Part shown: positions 51,359 through 59,972 of the stretch, piece after piece | Layout of the letters: every line of letters begins with the position of its first letter | Numbering within the stretch: the stretch's first letter is position 1 | Source: Candidatus Blautia intestinavium | GTDB taxonomy: Bacteria; Bacillota; Clostridia; Lachnospirales; Lachnospiraceae | Assembly (NCBI GenBank): GCA_019113745.1 | Contig: DXGV01000059.1 | Coordinates: forward strand, 25,050 to 89,049 | Reading direction: 5' to 3' | DNA length: 64,000 nucleotides | Program-made: the position numbers and the translations under genes | Notes under the pieces: generated by a model | Database searches by the model: none | What the model saw: only the letters and a program-made list of their open reading frames with translations | Told to the model about the DNA's origin: nothing

Positions 51359-53197
51359 ATGAAACAGAAAGTATCAGATTATATTGCGGATTATATAGTG
51401 AAATGGGGAATCCGGGACGTGTTTACCGTCACCGGAGGGGGAGCCATGCATATGAACGACGCCTTCGGGCACCATCCGGGGCTTCACTGCACCTACCAGC
51501 ATCATGAACAGGCCTGCGCCATGGCGGCGGAGGCTTACGCCAGAGTGGACAACCATATGGCTGCGGTCTGCGTTACCACCGGACCGGGAGCCACAAACGC
51601 CATTACCGGCGTTCTTGGCGGCTGGATGGATTCCATCCCCATGATCGTTTTTTCCGGACAGGCAAGATACGCCACCACGGTTCCTTCTTCCGGGCTTCCT
51701 CTTCGCAGTATGGGCGTTCAGGAATGCGACATCGTTCCGGTGATCACGCCTCTGACAAAATACGCCGTAATGGTGATCCGTCCGGAAGAGATCCGCTATC
51801 ATCTGGAAAAGGCTCTTTATCTGGCCTCCCATGGAAGACCGGGCCCGGTATGGCTGGATATCCCTCTGGACGTGCAGGGAGCCGTGATCGAGACGGAGGA
51901 TCTGAAAGCCTACGATCCGTCGGAAAATCCGGAGCAGATTCCGGCGGAGATTCCGGAAGAGACAATTAAAAAAATTCTGGATAAGATTGTGGAAAGCAGC
52001 CGCCCGGTGCTTTTTCCGGGAAACGGCGTCCGGCTTTCCGGCGCGATAGAAGATTTTCACCGTCTGGCAGACGTGCTGGGAGTGCCTGTGATCACGGGAA
52101 TGAGCAGCGTGGACGCTATAGAATCGGATCATCCCTATTTTGTGGGACGAAGCGGCAGCACCGGGACAAGGCCGGGGAATTTTGCCCTTCAGAACAGCGA
52201 TCTTCTTCTGTCCATCGGAAACAGACAGGGCTTCGCCCAGACAGGTTTCCAGTTTCAGGACTGGGCCAGAGAAAGCTATACGATCTTAAATGATATCGAT
52301 GAAAACGAGCTGAAAAAGCCCAGCCTTCACGTAAGTCTTCCGGTTTGCGGCGACGCCGGAGAGCTGATCCGCGGTCTTTTGAAAGCCGCCGGGGAGAGAG
52401 GCGCAGACCGGGAGCATCCTTTGTTCCGGGGAGAAAAATGGATAGAGCAGTGCCGCCTCTGGAGAGAAAAATATCCGGTGGTGACGGCGAAGCATTATGA
52501 AACCATAGAAGAGGGCTGCACCAATATTTATGCCTTTTACGAGGAGCTTTCCAAAGCTATGGAAGAAAACCAGAACCTTCTCGTCAGCGTGGGAACCTCA
52601 CGTGTTGCGGGAAGCCAGGCTTTCCGGGTAAAGAAGGGACAGCGCTTTATCACCAATCCCAACACCGCGTCCATGGGCTTCTGCCTTCCGGGAGCGGAGG
52701 GCGTGTGTATTGCATCCGGCGGGAAGCCGGTAGTCTGCGTCACCGGAGAGGGAAGCCTGCAGATGAACATTCAGGAGCTTCAGACGATCCGGCAGAACCG
52801 TCTTCCGGTGAAACTTTTTGTGATCAATAATCAGGGCTATCATTCTATCCGACAGACCCAGCAGAGTTACTTCGGTGAACCGCTGGTGGGAGTGGGTGAG
52901 GAAAGCGGAGACCTCAGCTTTCCGGATCTTGGGAAGCTGGCTCCTGCCTACGGATTTCCTTACCGGGAGATCCACTGCGCGGAGGAACTGTCCGGAACGA
53001 TCCGGGAGGTTTTAAAGCAGGAAGGCGCTTTTATCTGCCAGGTGTTTGTTACAAAATACCAGAAAACGGAACCCAAGACTTCCTCCAAAAAGCTTCCCGA
53101 CGGCAGGATGGCGTCCGCTCCTCTGGAGGATATGTATCCTTTCCTTCCTCCGGAGGAAATGGAAGAGAATATGCGGATCTCCCGGGGCGGAAGGTGA
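51359..53197 (+). CDS. Thiamine-diphosphate-dependent enzyme, acetolactate synthase-like (YerE-like role possible)
   Basis: 612 residues with the three ThDP-enzyme domains. The N-terminal Pyr domain has DVFTVTGGGAMHMNDAFGHHPG and the cofactor-activating glutamate in YQHHEQACAMAAEAYAR (about residue 48). The central domain contains VPVITGMSSVDAIESDHPYFVGRSG. The C-terminal PP domain has SMGFCLPGAEGVCIASGGKPVVCVTGEGSLQMNIQELQTI with the GDG-x25-N type metal site (GEG...NN). It lies in a CDP-dideoxyhexose cluster, where YerE of Yersinia transfers a two-carbon unit from pyruvate to the keto sugar. That specific role is inferred from context. Confidence 0.75.
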   Translation: MKQKVSDYIADYIVKWGIRDVFTVTGGGAMHMNDAFGHHPGLHCTYQHHEQACAMAAEAYARVDNHMAAVCVTTGPGATNAITGVLGGWMDSIPMIVFSGQARYATTVPSSGLPLRSMGVQECDIVPVITPLTKYAVMVIRPEEIRYHLEKALYLASHGRPGPVWLDIPLDVQGAVIETEDLKAYDPSENPEQIPAEIPEETIKKILDKIVESSRPVLFPGNGVRLSGAIEDFHRLADVLGVPVITGMSSVDAIESDHPYFVGRSGSTGTRPGNFALQNSDLLLSIGNRQGFAQTGFQFQDWARESYTILNDIDENELKKPSLHVSLPVCGDAGELIRGLLKAAGERGADREHPLFRGEKWIEQCRLWREKYPVVTAKHYETIEEGCTNIYAFYEELSKAMEENQNLLVSVGTSRVAGSQAFRVKKGQRFITNPNTASMGFCLPGAEGVCIASGGKPVVCVTGEGSLQMNIQELQTIRQNRLPVKLFVINNQGYHSIRQTQQSYFGEPLVGVGEESGDLSFPDLGKLAPAYGFPYREIHCAEELSGTIREVLKQEGAFICQVFVTKYQKTEPKTSSKKLPDGRMASAPLEDMYPFLPPEEMEENMRISRGGR

Positions 53198-53280
53198 ATC
53201 TCTGCCGCGGCATAGGAGAACTGCAGCCGTGAGAGAACCGGAAGAATCCGAATGAAAAATTTAAAATCCGAGGAAAAGAA

Positions 53281-54237
53281 ATGAAACGTATCGTTGTTAC
53301 CGGAGCCACCAGCATGATCGGCGCGGCTCTCATCGAAGAATGTATAAAACATGACACAGAAGTATACGCGGTTGTGAGGGCCTTTTCCGGAAAGCAGAGC
53401 CGTCTGCCTTCCTGTCCGAAACTTCATCTGGTGGACTGTGACCTTGAGAATCTGCACTGTCTGCCGGAGAAGATTCCGGAAAAATGCGATACCTTTTATC
53501 ATATTGCATGGGGAAATACGGGAGAAAGCCGGAACAAAAGCACGGAGCTTCAGAGCCGGAATATTTTTTACACCCTTCAGGCAGTGCGGGCGGCGGAAGC
53601 CCTGGGGTGCAGGCGCTTTATCGGAGCAGGTTCCCAGGCGGAATACGGCCCCATGGATGTGGAAAAAATATCTCCGGACAGTCCGGTGAATCCCACAACC
53701 CCCTACGGCGCCAGCAAGCTGGCAGCAGGACAGCTTGCCCGGATGCTCTGCAGGGAACTGGGAATGGAATGTATCTGGCCCAGGATTTTCAGTGTTTATG
53801 GGATTTACGAGAAAGAAACAACAATGATCGCCTCCGGCCTTCGCAGGATGCTTGCCGGAGAAGCTACGGAGTTTACGCCGGCAATGCAGAGATGGGATTA
53901 CCTGTACAGCAAAGACGCCGGGCGGGCCTATTATCTGATCGGCGAAAAAGGCAGAGACGGCGCGGTTTACTGTGTTGGAAGCGGTCAGGCAAGACCGCTG
54001 AAGGAATATATTGAGGAAATGGCGCGTCTTACGAATGCAGAAGCGCCTGGGATCGGGGCGAAACCCTATCCCCCGGGAGCCGTCATGAATCTCTGCGCGG
54101 ATATTAAAAGTCTCACAGAGGATACGGGATTTGTGCCGGAGCACACCTTTGAGCAGGGGATCCGGGAGACGATCGCGTGGCTGAAAGGACAGGGCGGAGA
54201 GCAGAAGAAAAATGCTCAGCCATATGATAAAAGATAA
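53281..54237 (+). CDS. NAD-dependent epimerase/dehydratase-family sugar SDR
   Basis: 318 residues of the extended SDR fold. VVTGATSMIGAALIEECI (residues 4-21) is the nucleotide-binding glycine motif, FIGAGSQAEYG provides the conserved serine, and TPYGASKLAAGQL holds the catalytic Y-x3-K (about 141-145). It follows the ThDP enzyme by 83 nt. In the yersiniose pathway an SDR reduces the ketone left by the ThDP step, which would suit this gene, but a keto-reduction or epimerisation elsewhere in sugar synthesis is equally possible. Confidence 0.82.
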   Translation: MKRIVVTGATSMIGAALIEECIKHDTEVYAVVRAFSGKQSRLPSCPKLHLVDCDLENLHCLPEKIPEKCDTFYHIAWGNTGESRNKSTELQSRNIFYTLQAVRAAEALGCRRFIGAGSQAEYGPMDVEKISPDSPVNPTTPYGASKLAAGQLARMLCRELGMECIWPRIFSVYGIYEKETTMIASGLRRMLAGEATEFTPAMQRWDYLYSKDAGRAYYLIGEKGRDGAVYCVGSGQARPLKEYIEEMARLTNAEAPGIGAKPYPPGAVMNLCADIKSLTEDTGFVPEHTFEQGIRETIAWLKGQGGEQKKNAQPYDKR

Positions 54238-54311
54238 AGAAAATATCTCTGCGGACTGCGCAGGGGGATTTACAAAAAGATACAGGCAGTTTACAGGAGA
54301 ATGATAAAAAG

Positions 54312-55526
54312 ATGAAAAAGAAGATTTCAGTGGTGATTCCCACCTACAACGAGGAGGCCAACGTGGTTCCTCTGGCAAAAGCCATTGTGGAGGTGATGGA
54401 GAGGGATCTCAGCAATTATGATTATGAGATCCTGTTCATCGACAATCACTCCAGAGACAACACCCAGGCTTTGCTGCGGGGGCTCTGTGGAGAAAACAAA
54501 AGGATCAAGGCGATCTTTAACGCAAGGAACTTCGGGCAGGCCCGTTCACCGGTTTATGGAATGAAGCAGGCGTACGGCGACTGCGTGGTGCGTATGTGCG
54601 CGGATTTTCAGGACCCGGTAGAGATGATACCCGTTTTTGTGAGAGAATGGGAAAAGGGACACAAAATCGTCATCGGGGTAAAAAACGCCAGTCAGGAAAA
54701 GAAGCGGATGTACTGGCTTCGCGGCGTGTATTACAAGATGATCCGGAAGATCACGGATATCGACCATATCGAGCAGTTTACAGGCTTCGGGCTTTACGAC
54801 AAAAAATTTGTGGATGTGGTGCGGGATCTTCATGATTCCATGCCTTATTTAAGAGGGATCATCGCGGAGCTGGGATTCGACTACAAGGCGGTGCCCTATA
54901 CCCAGCCGAAGCGCCGGGCAGGAAAGAGCAAAAACAATTTTTACAGCCTCTATGACTACGCCATGATCGGTATTACCTCCTACTCCAAGGTTGTGATGCG
55001 GCTGGCAACCTTCGCAGGTTTCATGATCGGCGGATTAAGCTTTCTGGCAGGTCTTGTATATCTGGTGCTGAAGCTGATGTACTGGGACCGTTTTTCAGCC
55101 GGGGTTGCGCCTATGGTGATCGGAGTGTTTTTCCTGGGAGCGCTGCAGCTTTTCTTTATCGGTTTCCTTGGAGAGTATGTGCTGAGCATCAATACAAGAG
55201 TGCTGGACAGGCCCCTTGTAGTGGAAGAGGAGCGGCTGAACTTTGAAGAGGACAAAGAGATTGAAGAGGATGTGCAGAAGCTTCTGGAAGATATGAAGGC
55301 CGCCAGAGCCTACGACCGTCAGGGAAGAGCGGTTTCCGGCGTTTTGCCAAAGGAAGAAGAAGCAGGAAAGATCACACCGGAAACGCTGGCGGCGCTTGGA
55401 ATGCTGCTTAAGCAGTACACAGAGGCGGCGAAAAGCGCGGCGGAAACGGCTTCTGTAGAGGAGCCGGAAAAGACGGGAAAAGCCCCGGGAGAAAAGGAAG
55501 ACGCTTTTTCAGGAGCTCGGGGATGA
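54312..55526 (+). CDS. GT2 glycosyltransferase, DPM1/GtrB-like, with acidic tail
   Basis: 404 residues. The catalytic domain (ISVVIPTYNEEANVVPLAKAI..., about 4-235) is a GT-A fold; CADFQDPVEMIPVFV carries the DxD-like region. Two C-terminal membrane helices (about 237-260 and 268-295) anchor it, as in polyprenyl-phosphate sugar transferases. After ERLNFEEDKEIEEDVQKLLEDMK the protein carries an extra ~90-residue charged, probably disordered/coiled tail, which is not typical of GtrB. It would load a sugar onto undecaprenyl phosphate for the GT-C enzyme encoded by the overlapping next gene. Confidence 0.88.
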   Translation: MKKKISVVIPTYNEEANVVPLAKAIVEVMERDLSNYDYEILFIDNHSRDNTQALLRGLCGENKRIKAIFNARNFGQARSPVYGMKQAYGDCVVRMCADFQDPVEMIPVFVREWEKGHKIVIGVKNASQEKKRMYWLRGVYYKMIRKITDIDHIEQFTGFGLYDKKFVDVVRDLHDSMPYLRGIIAELGFDYKAVPYTQPKRRAGKSKNNFYSLYDYAMIGITSYSKVVMRLATFAGFMIGGLSFLAGLVYLVLKLMYWDRFSAGVAPMVIGVFFLGALQLFFIGFLGEYVLSINTRVLDRPLVVEEERLNFEEDKEIEEDVQKLLEDMKAARAYDRQGRAVSGVLPKEEEAGKITPETLAALGMLLKQYTEAAKSAAETASVEEPEKTGKAPGEKEDAFSGARG

Positions 55527-57397
55527 ACGACAGGAGCGGAAAAATGAAGAAGAAAACAATGACAAAATCTCCCGGTTTTTTTGCGGGACTGAGGACAGAG
55601 TGGAAGGGAATGAGGTTTTTCAGCGGGAATGAGCTTTGCCGCCTGGACTGGATCCTTTCTATTCTGATCCTTGCCTTTTTATTTATAACCTGCGCTCATT
55701 CAGACGTGAAGCTTACGGGAAACCGTTCTTTTCTGATGTATGAGCATTTTACTGATTTTTATCAGGCAAGCTACGAGCAGTCCGGAGGATACTGGGCAAA
55801 TTATCTTCCCAGCACCTTTATTGCCTATGCGGTGTGGAATCTCCCTCTGTACCTTACAGGCCATGTGCCGGAGCAGATCCTTACCAACAGCTTTGTCAAT
55901 ATCATGTGGTATAAACTGCTTCCGGTGATCCTTTATTTTGCCACCGCCCAGCTTATGTACCGGATCGGAAAAGAAATGGGATTCGGAGAAAAGAAATCCC
56001 TGCTGTGTAAATTCGCTTTTCTGATCTTCCCTATGGGAGTGTTCAGCCAGTTTATTTTCAGTCAGTACGATATTTTTACCGTATTTTTTATTGTTCTGGG
56101 CTTCTGGCTTTATCTCAGAGGAAAACTGTGGAAAACGGCGCTGATGTTCGGGATCGCCGCTACCTTCAAATACCATGCGATCCTTTATTTCCTGGCCCTG
56201 ATCCTTCTGAAAGAAAAAAAGATACGGAATCTGATCAAATATACCGTGGTGATGGCGCTGCCTCTTCTGGTGGAGATCGTCCCGAATCTTGGTTCAGAGG
56301 CTTTCCGCAGGAATGTGTTCGGGTTCGGCGCTCTGGAGTATGTGCAGAAATCCTTTTCCGTGGGATTTTTCAGCGGCATCAACCTGATGGCGGCAGTGGC
56401 TGCCTTTGTGCTGGTATGGGCGTACCAGAAAAAGGCGCAGGATCAGGAAACTCTTGCCTCCTGGGCGGTGTTTTTCTGCGTGGCCGTCAGCTTTTCCATC
56501 TTTGGATTTTCCACCTGGAATCCCCAGTGGATCCTCCTTATGGCTCCGTTTCTGGTACTGAATATCTTTATCAGTGAAAATGGAAATCTGATGCTGATGA
56601 TCACCAATATTTTTATGCTGGCCATGTATATTTTCAGCAGCCAGAGTATGGTGGATGAAAGAGTCCTGAACGGCGGAATTCTGAAATATGCGCTGAAGGA
56701 CAGAGAATTTGCCGTCCGGATGTGGGATCTTTACGGCTTTCACGATCAGGAGCTTCTCTGCACCGCCATGTGGATCGTGCTTGTCCTTTACGTGGTGTTC
56801 GGACATCCACGCTATCACGGCAGGGCGGGAACAAAGATCGCCAGGGGTTTGATCTGGCAGATGAGGGCGGCGTTTCTCTTCGGCACGGCGGCCTTTATGG
56901 TTCCGGCTCTTGTCTGCGCCGCAGGAGTTCTCCAGGGAAAAGTGATTTTTTATGACAACAGCCGTCAGAATATGGAAATGGAAAACGTAGCCATGCTTGA
57001 GGACGGAAAGCCCATTGTCCAGGAGTTTACGGCAGACGGCGCAACGCTTTCGGATATCAAGATACGGATTTATACGGAACCAGGATCTTCCGACGCCCTT
57101 CACAGTTTAAAGGTAACGATCCGCGAAAAGGGCTCTGATAAGGCGGTATATGAAAGCGAAGGAGATACTTACGGGCTGAAAGAAAATACGGCTCTCTATT
57201 CTTTCCTGAAGGATCCGGTAAAGGTGGAAAGCGGAAAAACCTACCAGCTTGAGATCACAAGCGACGCTCCGGCGGGCAGCGGCCTGGGACTTTACTGTGT
57301 GACAGACCCAGGCGGAAAAGAACTTCTTACCAGTGAAAGAGAAGGAGAATTTCCGGCTGACAGCAGCCTACAGATGTGCGTGACAGGCCGGCAGTAA
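55523..57397 (+). CDS. Polytopic GT-C-like glycosyltransferase with C-terminal beta domain
   Basis: 624 residues. About 11-13 hydrophobic segments cover residues 40-470 in the manner of GT-C mannosyl/glucosyltransferases that use polyprenyl-phosphate sugars; the extracytoplasmic loop after the first membrane segment contains FLMYEHFTDFYQASYEQSGGYWANYLPSTF. Residues about 490-620 are soluble and beta-rich (FTADGATLSDIKIRIYTEPGSSDALHSLKVTIREKG), probably an outer carbohydrate-binding domain. It overlaps the GT2 gene by 4 nt, so the pair likely works together to modify surface glycan. Exact family and donor not identified. Confidence 0.75.
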   Translation: MNDRSGKMKKKTMTKSPGFFAGLRTEWKGMRFFSGNELCRLDWILSILILAFLFITCAHSDVKLTGNRSFLMYEHFTDFYQASYEQSGGYWANYLPSTFIAYAVWNLPLYLTGHVPEQILTNSFVNIMWYKLLPVILYFATAQLMYRIGKEMGFGEKKSLLCKFAFLIFPMGVFSQFIFSQYDIFTVFFIVLGFWLYLRGKLWKTALMFGIAATFKYHAILYFLALILLKEKKIRNLIKYTVVMALPLLVEIVPNLGSEAFRRNVFGFGALEYVQKSFSVGFFSGINLMAAVAAFVLVWAYQKKAQDQETLASWAVFFCVAVSFSIFGFSTWNPQWILLMAPFLVLNIFISENGNLMLMITNIFMLAMYIFSSQSMVDERVLNGGILKYALKDREFAVRMWDLYGFHDQELLCTAMWIVLVLYVVFGHPRYHGRAGTKIARGLIWQMRAAFLFGTAAFMVPALVCAAGVLQGKVIFYDNSRQNMEMENVAMLEDGKPIVQEFTADGATLSDIKIRIYTEPGSSDALHSLKVTIREKGSDKAVYESEGDTYGLKENTALYSFLKDPVKVESGKTYQLEITSDAPAGSGLGLYCVTDPGGKELLTSEREGEFPADSSLQMCVTGRQ

Positions 57398-57413
57398 GAG
57401 CCCGCAGCGGTGG

Positions 57414-57611
57414 GGTTACAGCTCTCACCTAACCGCCGCACACATGCGCACTCGTCGCGCTGACGCGCTCCAGTTCCGCACTACGTGCTAAGACTGCTTA
57501 TGTGGGCAGCGGTTACGAGTTCCACTCGCACTCAGGAGCAGGAATACGCCTCTTACATGTAAGCATGACGCTGCGTATTCCTGTTCCTGAGTACGGTGCG
57601 AGCTGTAACCA
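57414..57611. repeat. ~200-nt palindromic intergenic element
   Basis: Bounded by inverted ends GGTTACAGCTC (57414-57424) and GAGCTGTAACC (57601-57611 region). Inside, CTCAGGAGCAGGAATACGC pairs with a near-perfect complement (one G-U position) around 57532-57592, with TTACATGTAA in the loop. It is GC-rich and unlike the flanks. One end recurs, inverted, at 18818-18846 (28 of 29 bases). It has no ORF and looks like a MITE/ERIC-type dispersed element or structured RNA. Confidence 0.7.
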
Positions 57612-57646
57612 AAAGGTCAGAAAGATTATAAAAAAAATGTAAAGTG

Positions 57647-57676
57647 TTGTTAAAATTCACAGCCATGTGATATAAT
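57647..57676 (+). promoter_or_regulatory. hpf promoter
   Basis: TTGTTA (57647-57652), 18-nt spacer, TATAAT (57671-57676), about 90 nt before the start codon. Confidence 0.6.
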
Positions 57677-57765
57677 GAACATATAAGCAGCAGCGGTCAG
57701 ATTTACAGATACGCCTGTTTATAAATTCAGCAAGACCCAAAATAAACAGCAAAGGGGATGGAAGT

Positions 57766-58293
57766 ATGAAATTTATTATTAGCGGAAAGAACATCACAGT
57801 TTCAGAAGGGCTCAGAACAGCCGTTGAAGACAAGCTTGGAAAGCTGGAACGTTATTTCACTCCTGACACCGAAGTTGTAGTAACTTTAAGTGTGGAAAAA
57901 GAAAGACAGAAGATCGAGGTTACGATTCCTGTGAAGGGAAGTATCATCCGGTCTGAGCAGGTCAGCAACGACATGTACGTGTCCATCGACCTGGTAGAAG
58001 AGGTTATTGAGCGTCAGCTTCGGAAATACAAAAACAAGATCGTAGACAGAAAACAGTCCGCCGGAAATTTCCAGAAGGAATATCTGGACAAGGATTATGA
58101 TGAGGATGAAGAGGTTAAGATCATCCGTACAAAGAAATTTGACATTAAACCCATGTATCCGGAAGACGCCTGCGTACAGATGGAGCTCCTGGGACATAAT
58201 TTCTTCGTATTCTGTAATGCCGAGACAGATCAGGTAAACGTTGTGTATAAGAGAAAAGGCAATACCTACGGTCTGATCGAGCCGGAAGTATAA
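57766..58293 (+). CDS. hpf: Ribosome hibernation-promoting factor, long form
   Basis: 175 residues. The N-terminal domain (MKFIISGKNITVSEGLRTAVEDKLGKLERYF..., residues 1-95) binds the 30S decoding region; a linker of charged residues leads to the C-terminal dimerisation domain (IIRTKKFDIKPMYPEDACVQMELLGHNFFVFCNAETDQVNVVYKRKGNTYGLIEP, about 120-175), which joins ribosomes into inactive 100S dimers in stationary phase. Both domains and the usual length are present. RBS AAAGGGGATGG. A terminator follows at 58313. Confidence 0.96.
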   Translation: MKFIISGKNITVSEGLRTAVEDKLGKLERYFTPDTEVVVTLSVEKERQKIEVTIPVKGSIIRSEQVSNDMYVSIDLVEEVIERQLRKYKNKIVDRKQSAGNFQKEYLDKDYDEDEEVKIIRTKKFDIKPMYPEDACVQMELLGHNFFVFCNAETDQVNVVYKRKGNTYGLIEPEV

Positions 58294-58312
58294 GCAAAAA
58301 ACGGGTATAACC

Positions 58313-58355
58313 CCAGGTCCCATCTCTCATCTTGAGGATGGGGCCTGTTCTTTTC
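58313..58355 (+). terminator. hpf terminator
   Basis: CCAGGTCCCATC pairs with GATGGGGCCTG (one G-U), followed by TTCTTTTCC. Confidence 0.65.
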
Positions 58356-58432
58356 CGGAGAAAAGCGGAGGTTTTACAGTACAGGCATCTGAGAATAGAT
58401 TTTGCGCATTGAATGATTAAAGGAAGTTTGGA

Positions 58433-59641
58433 ATGAATAAAAAGAATCTGAAAATAAAAACAGTAGGCAGCGAATATATGGAACAGTACAACGCACTTCT
58501 CCGGTATGTGTTTCAGGTGACAGAGCAGGAGCTGAGTTCCATCGGATGGCAGGAGCGGGAGATCATCCGGGCCAAATTCCCTACCATGGAAAAGGCCGAT
58601 GTGATCGGATGGTTCGACGGCGACACCCTTGTATCCCAGGTGGCGGTTTATCCCATGAAGGCGCGGATTTTTGGAAAAACCTACTCGATGGGGGGACTGA
58701 CCGGCGTAGGAACTTATCCGGAATATTCCAACATGGGACTGATGCATAAGCTTCTGGAGCAGGCCTTGAAAAATATGAAGAAAAAAGGCCAGCATATCTG
58801 TTATCTTTATCCCTATTCTATCCCATATTACCGCCGGAAAGGCTGGGAAATTATCTCTGATAAAATATCCTATGAAATAAAGGACTATCAGCTTCCGAAA
58901 AACAGACAGGTTCCCGGAGACGTCCGCCGGGTAAAAACGGACAGCGCGGAACTGAAAGAGACTTATGAGCGGTATGCCATGCATACTCACGGAGCGGTCT
59001 TAAGGGACGATCTTGCCTGGAACGAATACTGGCTGTGGGACTCCGACGATGTGATGGCGGCGATTTATTACAACGAAAAAAACGAGCCGGACGGCTATGT
59101 GATCTACTGGATCGCGAACGACGTTTTTCACATAAAAGATATGATCTTCAACAATGAGGACGCAAGGACAGGGCTCTGGAATTTTGTCAGCGCGCACTTC
59201 TCCATGATCGACCAGGTGGAGGGCGATACCTATACGGACGAGCCCCTTGCCTTTCTGCTGGAGGATGCAAGCATAAAAGAGGTGATCTCGCCCTATTTTA
59301 TGGGAAGAATCGTGGATTTCGAAGCTTTTGTGGAGGATTACCCATTCCGGCCAAGCGTTCTGGACAGAGAGTGGAAGTTTACCCTGATGGATCCGGTAAT
59401 GGAATGTAACCAGGGCAGTTTCCTTCTGACAATCTCCAGAGACGGACACGGGCAGGCCAGACGGATCATGGAACCCTGTGAGGACAAGATCAGTATTCAG
59501 ACTATGACCACCATGCTTATGGGATACAAAAGGCCGGAATATCTGGCAAAGATCGGCCGTATCCAGGCGGCGGAGTGGACTATCGACATGCTTGAGGACG
59601 CTATCGAGCAGCAGACCCCGTATATTTCTGATTATTTTTAG
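58433..59641 (+). CDS. GNAT acetyltransferase, Eis-like
   Basis: 402 residues. The first ~140 residues are a GNAT fold with GGLTGVGTYPEYSNMGLMHKLLEQALKNMKKKGQHICYLYPYSIPYYRRKGWEI (about 83-137), containing the acetyl-CoA loop and the Eis-type YRR--WE block; a second GNAT-like domain and an SCP2-like C-terminal domain (FTLMDPVMECNQGSFLLTI...) complete the Eis architecture. Such enzymes acetylate amino groups of aminoglycosides, peptides or proteins. It is monocistronic. The natural substrate cannot be told. Confidence 0.88.
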   Translation: MNKKNLKIKTVGSEYMEQYNALLRYVFQVTEQELSSIGWQEREIIRAKFPTMEKADVIGWFDGDTLVSQVAVYPMKARIFGKTYSMGGLTGVGTYPEYSNMGLMHKLLEQALKNMKKKGQHICYLYPYSIPYYRRKGWEIISDKISYEIKDYQLPKNRQVPGDVRRVKTDSAELKETYERYAMHTHGAVLRDDLAWNEYWLWDSDDVMAAIYYNEKNEPDGYVIYWIANDVFHIKDMIFNNEDARTGLWNFVSAHFSMIDQVEGDTYTDEPLAFLLEDASIKEVISPYFMGRIVDFEAFVEDYPFRPSVLDREWKFTLMDPVMECNQGSFLLTISRDGHGQARRIMEPCEDKISIQTMTTMLMGYKRPEYLAKIGRIQAAEWTIDMLEDAIEQQTPYISDYF

Positions 59642-59972
59642 CAGCAGGCAGGCTCCGGGACTGTTTAAGAGAAAATCATGGCTGCATGATTTTCCCGGGC
59701 AGGCAGTCCTGGACGCCGTATAGCTGCAAAACATATCTTAGTTTTGAACGTTTCTTTTGTTGATTTCTGCAAAAACTGAATTTGTGCAATCTATATAAAA
59801 AAATCACATCAAAATCTTAAAAAATCACGAATCTGAAAATTGGATAAGAAAAAATCGTGCTATTTGTTTCAGAATGTGCTATGTTTATTTCACGAACCGG
59901 AAACGTTACCGGATACATTACCGGAAATGTTTCCAAAACAAGAAAAGCTAAAATGAAAGGAAGGTAAGAGAG
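59642..59972. promoter_or_regulatory. Control region of the sugar ABC importer
   Basis: 331 nt, AT-rich. Three abutting operator-like 12-mers are at 59899-59934. No unambiguous -35/-10 pair could be fixed. Confidence 0.5.
59899..59934. promoter_or_regulatory. Three tandem LacI-type operator-like 12-mers
   Basis: GGAAACGTTACC, GGATACATTACC and GGAAATGTTTCC follow each other without a gap. The two outer units are 10/12 matches to their own reverse complements; the middle one is a weaker palindrome. They lie 39 nt before the start codon of the binding-protein gene. The LacI-family gene at 63250 is the likely partner. Confidence 0.6.

Noticed and set aside
57414..57611. tRNA or known riboswitch in the folded region before hpf
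   Set aside because: No acceptor/TPsiC-like layout, anticodon arm or riboswitch core could be matched; it behaves as a repeat element.
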